Source: Bacteroidales bacterium
GTDB taxonomy: Bacteria; Bacteroidota; Bacteroidia; Bacteroidales; VadinHA17
DNA: 5,652 bases
NCBI GenBank assembly: GCA_003162595.1
Contig: PMNJ01000094.1
Coordinates: 1-5,652, forward strand
Reading direction: 5' to 3'
The position numbers were made by a program, and so were the translations under genes. The notes under the pieces are model-generated. The model saw only the letters and a list, made by a program, of their open reading frames with translations, ran no database searches and was not told where the DNA came from. Below, piece by piece: positions 1-5,652 of the stretch. How positions within the stretch are numbered: position 1 is the first letter of the stretch; each line of letters opens with the position of its first letter.

Positions 1-351
1 TTTATAGATTGTTATGCCGAATACCAGGGTAAATACCGGACTCAGGGAATTAAGCATACCAGCCAGTGAACTACTGATCTTAGTCTCGGCAAGAGGAAAC
101 AGGAATGCCGGAATTACACTTCCGGTTAAACCGATAATTATGATTGACAATATGTTAGTCTTGTTCAGTTGGTGAAAATGTTTTAGTGCAATTGGTAAGA
201 GACATACAAAAGTTATCACAATCCTCAGAGCTCCTACCTGATAAGGGGAGAATGATTCAAGCCCCTTTTTCATTAAAATGTAACTGGTCCCCCAGATTAA
301 TGATAAAATCAAAAGGGCAAGCCAATGCCAGATTTTTCTTTTTTCAGCCAT
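1..351 (-). CDS. EamA/DMT-family transporter, N-terminal part (runs off window)
   Basis: This is the first 117 residues of a drug/metabolite-transporter superfamily permease of the inner membrane. The family usually has about 290-300 residues and ten membrane helices in two EamA repeats, and many members export amino acids or other metabolites. The visible part matches the first repeat: a short basic N-terminus, helix 1 (about residues 9-26) with the typical IWGTSY motif (19-24), GLESFSPYQVGALR at the start of helix 2 (30-43), helix 3 (about 70-87), and helix 4 with SLAGMLNSLSPVF (95-107), where the small-residue plus Pro signature is typical. The ATG at 351 is chosen because the DMT homology begins directly after it; only a weak AGAAG lies about 10 bases upstream. 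The gene is divergent from the LysE-family gene. No convincing promoter was found for it in 352-499. The family is firm; the substrate is unknown. Confidence 0.9.
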   Translation of the reverse strand, partial: MAEKRKIWHWLALLILSLIWGTSYILMKKGLESFSPYQVGALRIVITFVCLLPIALKHFHQLNKTNILSIIIIGLTGSVIPAFLFPLAETKISSSLAGMLNSLSPVFTLVFGITIYK

Positions 352-494
352 AATAAAATAACTTCTAAAAATAGCAGAAGAATTGCAATGTGTATTAAAT
401 TACTCAGAATAAAAAGTGACTTATGGACAGCGGACTCATGATCTTTGACTGCTTTGCGGCTAAAAAACTTCTTATATTTGCCAATCATTATCAT
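309..494 (-). CDS. doubtful 61-residue single-helix membrane protein
   Basis: This reading frame begins with ATG at 494 (a second in-frame ATG is at 488) and stops inside the EamA gene, overlapping its start by 43 bases in another frame. The product would have a basic, hydrophilic first half (KYKKFF, SRKAVKDHE), one strongly hydrophobic segment at about residues 28-50, and a KKEK flank, which is a plausible small membrane protein. I recognise no family. Against it: it covers nearly the whole divergent intergenic region, including the good promoter for the LysE-family gene, has no Shine-Dalgarno sequence, and its last dozen residues are read out of frame from a conserved gene. In AT-rich DNA such a hydrophobic frame can arise by chance. 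It is listed only so that it is not lost. Confidence 0.22.
   Translation of the reverse strand: MIMIGKYKKFFSRKAVKDHESAVHKSLFILSNLIHIAILLLFLEVILLWLKKEKSGIGLPF
453..480 (+). promoter_or_regulatory. Bacteroidota-type promoter for the LysE-family gene
   Basis: TATATTTG at 473-480 is an exact match to the Bacteroidota -7 element TAnnTTTG, and TTTG at 453-456 lies 16 bases before it, close to the usual spacing of the -33 element. Transcription would start near 486, leaving a leader of only about 14 bases before the ATG at 500. The match is read directly; promoter activity is inferred. Confidence 0.55.
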
Positions 495-499
495 GATGC

Positions 500-1141
500 A
501 TGATTCCGGCTATTGAAATACTTTTGAAAGGAATAATTCTGGGGTTGGCAGTTTCAATGCCACCGGGTCCGATCGGCATTGTACTTATTAACAGGACAAT
601 AAAGAGGGGGCTACTCTCGGGATTCTTCTCCGGACTCGGTTTAGCTACTGCAGATACATTACTTTGTGTATTGGCAGGTTTGGGATTTACGGTAATAATA
701 GGCTTTATCAAGGAAGAAAGATTCATTATTACAATCATTGCAGGCTTGGTTATTATCGGAGTCGGCTTGAAAGTGCTTTTATCGAATCCTATCAAAGAAT
801 TCAGGAACAGGGAAAAGGCCAATAAGTCGTTATGGCGCGATTATTACTCGGTATTTGTTATTTCAATATCGAATCCGTACACAATTTTTATTTTTATGGC
901 TTTCTTTTCAGGTATACATTTAAATGGAAATGTAAGACCTGAACTGGTGCCTTTTTTCCTTATACCCGGAGTATTGGTAGGGACTATCAGCTGGTGGTTT
1001 TTCCTGAGCTATTTTGTCAGCCGTTTTAAAGAGAAGATCAGGCTGCGGCTCATTGTCAGGATAAACAGGGTAGCAGGAATTGTAATCATTTTTATTGGTG
1101 CTATTGTCATGTTAAGTTTATTTACACCTCTGAAACTTTAG
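500..1141 (+). CDS. LysE/RhtB-family amino-acid exporter
   Basis: This is an inner-membrane permease of the LysE/RhtB superfamily, whose characterised members export amino acids (lysine, homoserine, threonine) or related compounds. The 213 residues are the usual family length. Signatures: helix 1 carrying SMPPGPIGIVLINRTIKRG (19-37), the conserved Pro-Gly-Pro region followed by a basic turn; a small-residue helix ending in ATAD (49-52); helix 3 (about 75-94); a polar basic linker (99-113); SISNPYTIFIFMAFFSG (122-138), where the Asn-Pro pair is typical; and two C-terminal helices, the last preceded by INRVAG (188-193). The ATG at 500 is the only possible start near the homology because an in-frame TGA sits at 494-496. 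There is no Shine-Dalgarno sequence. The gene has its own promoter just upstream and a terminator 32 bases downstream, so it is probably monocistronic. The substrate cannot be assigned. Confidence 0.93.
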   Translation: MIPAIEILLKGIILGLAVSMPPGPIGIVLINRTIKRGLLSGFFSGLGLATADTLLCVLAGLGFTVIIGFIKEERFIITIIAGLVIIGVGLKVLLSNPIKEFRNREKANKSLWRDYYSVFVISISNPYTIFIFMAFFSGIHLNGNVRPELVPFFLIPGVLVGTISWWFFLSYFVSRFKEKIRLRLIVRINRVAGIVIIFIGAIVMLSLFTPLKL

Positions 1142-1173
1142 TTCGTCTCGATTTTTCATTCTTTTCATGGCTG

Positions 1174-1206
1174 CCCGATCCGACAGTTGGCGGATCGGGA
1201 CTTTTT
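1174..1206 (+). terminator. intrinsic terminator of the LysE-family gene
   Basis: A perfect 9-bp GC-rich stem, CCCGATCCG (1174-1182) with CGGATCGGG (1191-1199), encloses an 8-base loop and is followed by ACTTTTT, giving five T residues. It begins 32 bases after the LysE-family stop codon. There is no T run on the opposite strand, so it works in the + direction and isolates the exporter gene from the dipeptidase gene. Confidence 0.85.
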
Positions 1207-1290
1207 GCATTGTTAAAATAGGTTAAACAGTAAAAAAACAGAAAACGTCGGATTCATTTTAATTATCTTGCGACAGATATCAATAAAAAA

Positions 1291-2496
1291 ATGAAATTAC
1301 TCTCTAATCTTTTATTTGTTACCCTCTTTTTAACTGGTTGTGGAAACAGCGAAGAAAAACTGGTCAAACGGGCTGATAAAATTCATGCTTCTATCCTCAC
1401 AGTAGATGCACATTGTGATACTCCGATGGAATTTTCAGATCCGGGTTTTGATCTGGGGGTAAAGAGTATTGAAGGATGTGTTGATTTTCCAAAAATGATT
1501 GAAGGGGGACTTCATGCAGAGTTCTTCGTGGTATTCACACCACAAGGTCCAAGAAACGACTCGACCTACAACAAAGTCCGGCAGAAGGCACTTAAAATTT
1601 TCAATGCAATACATAAAAATATTGAGAAGAATTATTCTATGGCTGAAATTGCAACAACACCAGACGATTCATACAGGTTAAAGAAGGAAGGGAAGATCGC
1701 TGCATTCATAGGTATGGAAAATGGCTATCCAATTGGTAAAGACATAACAAAAATCAAGCAGTTTTATGATCTGGGTGCCAGGTATATAACGCTCTCACAT
1801 ACAAAAAATAATGATATTTGTGATTCTTCGACTGATCCGGCTGGTGCGGAAAATGATGGACTATCTATATTTGGTATGAAAGTAGTCAAAGAGATGAACA
1901 GGATCGGCATGATGGTTGATATTTCGCATATTTCTGAAAAATCGTTCTTTGACGTTCTTAAAATTACGAATGCGCCTGTTATAGCATCTCATTCTTCGTG
2001 CAGGGCATTGTGCGGAAGCCCCAGAAATCTTTCTGATGATATGTTGCTGGCACTAAAAAAGAATGGCGGTGTTATTCAGATCTGTATGGTTGGTAATTAC
2101 CTTAAAACGCCGGAGCCTAATCCTGATCTGGATTCTAAACTTAAAGAACTTAAAATTAAATATGGTGATTTCGATACCCTGCCTGATTCTACCAAAAAAA
2201 TTGTTCATAAGGAATTCAAGGATATTCTTAAGACATATGAAAAGCCGGCTACTGTTAAAGATGTAGTTGATCACATTGATCATGTAGTTCAGGTGATGGG
2301 TATTGATTATGTTGGAATTGGAACAGATTTTGACGGTGGGGGTGGTGTAGATGGTTGCAGAACCGCTTCTGAAATGAAAAACATTACAATAGAATTGCTT
2401 CGTCGCGGATATTCTAAGTCTGACATTACAAAAATATGGGGTGGCAACCTAATGAGAGTATTCCGGAAGGTTGAGGAGGTTGCTAAACATTCCTGA
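1291..2496 (+). CDS. peptidase M19 (membrane dipeptidase-type) lipoprotein
   Basis: This is a zinc dipeptidase of family M19 (renal dipeptidase-like), which hydrolyses dipeptides and in some members D-amino-acid or beta-lactam substrates. A signal peptide ends in the lipobox LTGC (14-17), so the mature protein is lipid-anchored at Cys17; the following GNSEEK resembles the acidic surface-export signal of Bacteroidota lipoproteins. The binuclear metal site appears complete: DAHCDTP (His41, Asp43), GMENG (Glu143), LSHT (His170, substrate-side), DISH (His213), ASHSS (His234), with Arg245 in SPRNL and the Asp pair in TDFDGG (346/348). The 401-residue length fits the family. The ATG at 1291 follows an A-rich stretch and gives a correct signal peptide. 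I saw no clear TAnnTTTG box in 1207-1290. The 3' end overlaps the convergent VOC gene by 14 bp. Family and export are firm; the natural substrate and the side of the outer membrane are inferred. Confidence 0.95.
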   Translation: MKLLSNLLFVTLFLTGCGNSEEKLVKRADKIHASILTVDAHCDTPMEFSDPGFDLGVKSIEGCVDFPKMIEGGLHAEFFVVFTPQGPRNDSTYNKVRQKALKIFNAIHKNIEKNYSMAEIATTPDDSYRLKKEGKIAAFIGMENGYPIGKDITKIKQFYDLGARYITLSHTKNNDICDSSTDPAGAENDGLSIFGMKVVKEMNRIGMMVDISHISEKSFFDVLKITNAPVIASHSSCRALCGSPRNLSDDMLLALKKNGGVIQICMVGNYLKTPEPNPDLDSKLKELKIKYGDFDTLPDSTKKIVHKEFKDILKTYEKPATVKDVVDHIDHVVQVMGIDYVGIGTDFDGGGGVDGCRTASEMKNITIELLRRGYSKSDITKIWGGNLMRVFRKVEEVAKHS

Positions 2497-3562
2497 CTCT
2501 CGAAAACCTTAATGTCTTAACTATCCAGTCGGGAAGAGATCTATTAGGATCTCTTTTCCGGAGATCAAGGTACCATCCAAATTTCTTCAGGATTGGCACT
2601 TTATGTGTTTCAACAAATTCGATCAACGTACCGTCCGGATCTTCTATATATGAGAAGTAACCGGCTGCTTCACCCATATCAAAACTGTTTCCTTCATGAC
2701 TTTTTTTGCTGTCCACGGTAAATGGAAATCCTTTACTTTCACAGTAGTTTTTCAGTTCGTCGATACCGTGCATGTCATAACAGAGATGAATAAATCCCGG
2801 GTCGCCCCAGAACCGGCCTTCAAATATCTTCTTGCCATTATTCGTGGAAGTACTTATGAGTTCTATCATGCTTTGTCCTAGAACTTTACTGAAGGCACCG
2901 GCGAATGCCCTTGATCTCTTAAGAAGTACTCTGCGGCATTCTTTATTTCCTCCCGGAAGTTCTGCAAGGTCGGTGAAAACTCCTGTCCTATCGTAAATAA
3001 CTTCATCATATCCGAGGATATCAGAATAGACAACCCTTGATTTTTCAATATCGGAAACACCTATAATTGCCCCATATGAACCGCCGGTGGCTTTATTCTC
3101 GTTTCTGAACCAGTCTGTTGCTTCTACAAGCTGGAAAATATTACCATATGGATCTTTAATGAAAAAAGTCTTTTTACCTGATGGATCTTCTGATGCTAAA
3201 GCAACAACAGGAATTCCGTTTTTTTGATATAATGCCAATGATTCCTGAATGTTCCTGGCTTTTATCTTGCATGCAATGATACCAAGGTCACCGATCATAA
3301 TCTCTTCCTTAATTTTAACCGGAACTCTTTCTGTATATTGCCATATTTCAAATCCGCCTCCACTCTGAAGATTCATTGCCAGGATGGCATGTTTGCTTCT
3401 CGGTTCTCCTCCGGTATATGGCAGCATCAGTTTAGCAGGTGCATCATCGTCAAAAATGCGGCAATCCATGCCAAACTGGTCGATATACCATTTCCATGCT
3501 TCTTCAACATTCGTTACACCGATCCCCATTTGCTGGATTCCACTGAGAATATATCCTTTCAT
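2483..3562 (-). CDS. two-domain VOC superfamily protein of unknown function
   Basis: This 359-residue protein contains two vicinal-oxygen-chelate (glyoxalase/bleomycin-resistance/dioxygenase) domains, at about residues 8-148 and 163-318. Each shows paired modules with the typical closing motif: KDPYGNIFQLVE (136-147) and EDPDGTLIEFVE (307-318). In the second domain Glu234 (MIELI), His259 (FIHLCYD) and Glu315 (IEFVE) fall at glyoxalase-type metal positions, but the first-strand position appears to be Gly164. In the first domain only Gln11 and Glu72 look compatible. There is no signal peptide, so it is probably cytoplasmic. The C-terminal 40 residues, rich in Lys, Arg, Pro and Trp, extend beyond the fold. 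The gene is last in the minus-strand cluster, 58 bp after the SDR gene; TAGAGTTTG (3598-3606) is a near-miss to a promoter -7 box in that gap. The ATG at 3562 is directly before the first beta strand. The superfamily is firm; the reaction (dioxygenase, isomerase, lyase or binding) is not assigned. Confidence 0.88.
   Translation of the reverse strand: MKGYILSGIQQMGIGVTNVEEAWKWYIDQFGMDCRIFDDDAPAKLMLPYTGGEPRSKHAILAMNLQSGGGFEIWQYTERVPVKIKEEIMIGDLGIIACKIKARNIQESLALYQKNGIPVVALASEDPSGKKTFFIKDPYGNIFQLVEATDWFRNENKATGGSYGAIIGVSDIEKSRVVYSDILGYDEVIYDRTGVFTDLAELPGGNKECRRVLLKRSRAFAGAFSKVLGQSMIELISTSTNNGKKIFEGRFWGDPGFIHLCYDMHGIDELKNYCESKGFPFTVDSKKSHEGNSFDMGEAAGYFSYIEDPDGTLIEFVETHKVPILKKFGWYLDLRKRDPNRSLPDWIVKTLRFSRVRNV
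2534..2557 (+). terminator. possible + strand terminator hairpin inside the convergent gene
   Basis: AAGAGATC (2534-2541) and GATCTCTT (2548-2555) form a perfect 8-bp stem with a 6-base loop, and the 3' arm runs into TTTT (2554-2557). It starts 37 bases after the dipeptidase stop, where a terminator would be expected, but it lies within the antisense coding region of the VOC gene. The stem is AU-rich and the T run partly overlaps it, so efficiency is uncertain. On the minus strand no T run follows, so it would not end the VOC transcript. Confidence 0.35.
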
Positions 3563-3620
3563 GTTTCTATATTTAATAAATTACAATTTACTTACTCCAA
3601 ACTCTAGCACACTCCAACCT

Positions 3621-4427
3621 TTACATGGATTTTATTTTATCTGCAATCCTGAAGAAAAGCCACGGACAATATCTTCTGATATGCAACATTATTAATTCAT
3701 TTTTACCAACCAGTATTTCCCGCTTATTTTTTAACATTCCTCTGATTATTATTTCGGCTGCCCGCCGAGGCAAAACTCCCTTAGCCTGACCATCGTCAAG
3801 TTTTCCATGTTCCTTACCTTCAGAATCTAGCGCATGCAATGAGATAGCCGTCCTGACTCTTCCGGGGATTATGACAGATGATTTAATGTTGAATTTTTTA
3901 TTTTCAAGATAAAGTGTTTCAAAGAAACCATGTATGGCTTGCTTTGAAGCAGAATAGGCGGAACGCAGGGGAAATCCGAATCTCCCTGATATACTGCTTG
4001 TTGCAAGAATATGTCCCGATTGCTGTTTAACCATGAACGGCAGAACTGCTTTGGTAAGTGCGATTGTTCCGAAATAGTTGATCTCAAATATTTTTCTGTC
4101 GAGCCAGATAGGTGTTTCGTCGATTCTTGCCCGTTGGCTTATACCACCGATATTGAGTAAAAAATCTATTTTTCCAAAAGTATTGACTTGTTGTTCAACT
4201 ATTTTATTTATTCCGGATGTATCAGCGAGATCAAAAGGGATACAATTGACCATCACGGATTTATCTCCGCATTCTGTTTTTACCCGTTCCAGCCCCGACG
4301 AGTCATTTGATGATGCTATAACTGTAGCGCCTCTTCTTACAAATTCATGTACAAGGGCTTCTCCAATACCTGAAGATGCCCCGGTGATCCAGGCTACTTT
4401 CCCTGCAAACAGCTTCTCTTTCTTCAT
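3621..4427 (-). CDS. classical short-chain dehydrogenase/reductase (SDR)
   Basis: This is an NAD(P)-dependent oxidoreductase of the classical SDR family, 268 residues from the chosen start. The Rossmann nucleotide-binding motif is TGASSGIG (15-22). Other motifs are an acidic FDL (65-67) contacting the adenine ring in the family, NIGG (92-95, replacing the usual NNAG), Asn117, Ser145, and YSASK with Tyr158 and Lys162, completing the Asn-Ser-Tyr-Lys catalytic tetrad. PGRVRT (188-193) is the usual post-active-site loop. The C-terminus is basic and hydrophobic, as in lipid- or steroid-handling members such as DHRS7-type enzymes, which hints at membrane association. I choose the ATG at 4427, 1 bp after the acyltransferase stop. 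A TTG at 4442 would add five residues and overlap that gene by 14 bp, but ATG fits the family better. The tight junction implies translational coupling. The substrate is unknown; a keto-lipid is suggested only by context. Confidence 0.92.
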   Translation of the reverse strand: MKKEKLFAGKVAWITGASSGIGEALVHEFVRRGATVIASSNDSSGLERVKTECGDKSVMVNCIPFDLADTSGINKIVEQQVNTFGKIDFLLNIGGISQRARIDETPIWLDRKIFEINYFGTIALTKAVLPFMVKQQSGHILATSSISGRFGFPLRSAYSASKQAIHGFFETLYLENKKFNIKSSVIIPGRVRTAISLHALDSEGKEHGKLDDGQAKGVLPRRAAEIIIRGMLKNKREILVGKNELIMLHIRRYCPWLFFRIADKIKSM

Positions 4428-4428
4428 T

Positions 4429-5652
4429 CTATAATCCGGCAATCAGGTTAACAAGTTCTGTATGATTTTTTCTTAGAATATTGAATTCTTCATTGTTTTG
4501 TTTAATAAGACCTCGTATTCTGAAACCTCCTGTTATTCTACGGAACTGAAGGTAATAATTCCAGGCAAACAGACCCGAAAGGGGCAGGGTAAGAAAAATA
4601 ATTAATCCAAGCCACCATGAAGAAAAAATGAAAAGCGAAAGGATCAGATAAGCAGGTAAGAAAATAAATGCAAGAGTCAGGGAAATACCATAACGGATTG
4701 ATGAATGAAATTGCGGGTCTTTTATCTTACGTATCTGTAGATTAGGAATTTCGAGAAAGGTCAGGTTGAAGATATTTCCATAAATAAACAGAGGGAATGT
4801 AAGAATTATGCCAATCATTCCGGCAATAAGCCATCCGATCGGATGTTTCTTTTTTTCGAGTAATCTATAATCGGTATTCAGCTCTTTTGCCTTTTCTTTT
4901 ACCTTAATACTCAGGGAACATATTCTCTCATAAAGTGACGGATCTGATGATTTAAGCAGATTCACTTTGTTAATAAGGATTCTGTCCCTGAAGAGTTTTG
5001 GAAACCTGATATCATCACTGAATCTGCCATTAATCATACTTCTTAATTCATCAATTGCTTCATAGTCTTCTTCAGATTCGATGTGAACCATTATACCTTT
5101 CATCTCATCGGAAAGTCTTGATCTAAGCTGGTTTAGCGCTCTCTCGGGACTGACTTTATATAAATCGAAGAATTCCGATACTTCAATAGGCTTTCCGTAT
5201 ACTACAGTGAGTACTTGTCTGAACCTGCTGTAGTTTGAGAATTCAAGACCTACCGGAATTATCTTAATCCTGAGATTAAAACCCGTTGCTTCGTCTGACT
5301 GAAAGGCGACTCTGCAGATACCTTTTTTCAATTGCCGGAGTCTTCTGAATCCGGCATGATCTCCTTCAGGAAGAATTACAAGTCCGTTTTTGTTTTTCAG
5401 CACATCAATAGTCTTGGCGAATATTTCATCGTTACCTCTGACGCTGCTGAAACCGTCCCTTATTCTGTACACGGGCAGGATCTTAAGAAAATATAGGATA
5501 GAAGCGATCGTCTTCTTTTTAAAGATATCGGCTCTTGCAAGAAATATTGGTTGTCCTTTGTGAGTGAAGAGAACGGCAAGCGCATCCATCAACGCATTCT
5601 GATGGTTTGGGGCAAAAATAACATGATCGTCGGGTTTAATATTTTCGCGACC
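4429..5652 (-). CDS. lysophospholipid/glycerol-phosphate acyltransferase (PlsC/LPLAT superfamily), 5' end outside window
   Basis: The visible 407 residues lack only the N-terminus and form a membrane acyltransferase that would transfer a fatty acyl group to a glycerolipid or similar acceptor. Motifs, numbered from the window edge: block I NHQNALMDAL (16-25) with catalytic His17 and Asp23; a block II-like FLARADIF and PVYRIRDG (37-44, 60-67); block III LPEGDHAGFRRL (94-105), where EGDH replaces the common EGTR; block IV IIPVGLEF (131-138). A charged middle region (about 150-265) is followed by three hydrophobic segments at roughly 271-300, 322-342 and 345-366 and a polar tail. The His-x5-Asp spacing resembles the dual glycerol-phosphate/DHAP acyltransferase group rather than PlsC with His-x4-Asp. 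The frame is open to the last base and no start lies upstream of the motif in the window; a TTG within block I cannot be the start. It heads the cluster with the SDR and VOC genes. The acceptor substrate is not established. Confidence 0.9.
   Translation of the reverse strand, partial: GRENIKPDDHVIFAPNHQNALMDALAVLFTHKGQPIFLARADIFKKKTIASILYFLKILPVYRIRDGFSSVRGNDEIFAKTIDVLKNKNGLVILPEGDHAGFRRLRQLKKGICRVAFQSDEATGFNLRIKIIPVGLEFSNYSRFRQVLTVVYGKPIEVSEFFDLYKVSPERALNQLRSRLSDEMKGIMVHIESEEDYEAIDELRSMINGRFSDDIRFPKLFRDRILINKVNLLKSSDPSLYERICSLSIKVKEKAKELNTDYRLLEKKKHPIGWLIAGMIGIILTFPLFIYGNIFNLTFLEIPNLQIRKIKDPQFHSSIRYGISLTLAFIFLPAYLILSLFIFSSWWLGLIIFLTLPLSGLFAWNYYLQFRRITGGFRIRGLIKQNNEEFNILRKNHTELVNLIAGL

Noticed and set aside
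472..822. Minus-strand 116-residue open frame opposite the LysE-family gene
   Set aside because: It is antisense to a clearly conserved membrane-protein gene, has Pro/Ser/Ile-rich low-information sequence and no recognisable family.
1207..1290. Promoter for the dipeptidase gene (TTATCTTG at 1263-1270)
   Set aside because: It has two mismatches to TAnnTTTG and no TTTG at a suitable distance, so it is too weak to call.
2053..2283. Minus-strand 76-residue frame, and a + strand 67-residue frame at 2063-2266, within the dipeptidase gene
   Set aside because: Both are shadows in other frames of the intact M19 coding sequence, with skewed Ile/Leu/Arg/Lys/Phe composition and no motif.
3338..3695. 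Two + strand frames (89 and 103 residues) opposite the VOC gene start and the SDR 3' end
   Set aside because: They are antisense to two conserved genes, overlap each other in different frames and show no family signature.
4078..4434. + strand 118-residue frame opposite the SDR gene
   Set aside because: It is an antisense shadow of the nucleotide-binding half of the SDR; Ser/Pro/Thr-rich with no domain.
4428..4442. TTG at 4442 as start of the SDR
   Set aside because: The ATG at 4427 sits 1 bp after the upstream stop and gives the usual short distance to the TGxxxGIG motif; the extra five residues have no support.
5587..5592. TTG/ATG at 5592-5587 as start of the acyltransferase
   Set aside because: The catalytic NHQNALMD motif spans this point and the frame stays open to the window edge, so the true start is outside.
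1..5652. Defence system, mobile element, CRISPR or phage island
   Set aside because: No repeats, integrase, transposase, toxin, nuclease or phage-type gene was seen; all complete genes belong to ordinary metabolic or transport families.

Overview
This window looks like ordinary chromosome from a member of the Bacteroidota. The support is indirect. The DNA is moderately AT-rich and the genes lack clear Shine-Dalgarno sequences, with A/T-rich stretches before the start codons. One promoter matches the Bacteroidota -7 consensus TAnnTTTG. The secreted lipoprotein has a Ser-Glu-Glu stretch after its lipid-anchored cysteine, as in the surface-export signals of that phylum. I see no rRNA, tRNA, CRISPR array, insertion sequence or phage gene.

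Left part (1-1206): two inner-membrane exporters are divergently transcribed. An EamA/DMT-family permease runs leftward off the window edge (only its first 117 residues are visible). A complete LysE/RhtB-family permease runs rightward and ends at a strong intrinsic terminator (1174-1206). The 148 bp between them hold a good promoter for the LysE gene and one doubtful 61-codon reading frame. Both families commonly export amino acids and other small metabolites, but the substrates cannot be read from the sequence.

Middle (1291-2496): a complete peptidase M19 (renal-dipeptidase-type) zinc enzyme, made as a lipoprotein and transcribed alone from the + strand. Its metal ligands are all recognisable.

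Right part (2483-5652): three tightly packed minus-strand genes form a probable operon. In transcription order they are a membrane lysophospholipid-type acyltransferase (its 5' end is outside the window), a classical short-chain dehydrogenase/reductase whose ATG lies 1 bp after the acyltransferase stop, and, 58 bp later, a two-domain VOC (glyoxalase/dioxygenase fold) protein. The last gene converges on the dipeptidase gene and the two coding regions overlap by 14 bp. The acyltransferase plus reductase pairing suggests a lipid-modifying cassette; that is inference. It is the part of the window most worth a second look, together with the VOC protein, whose role is unknown.
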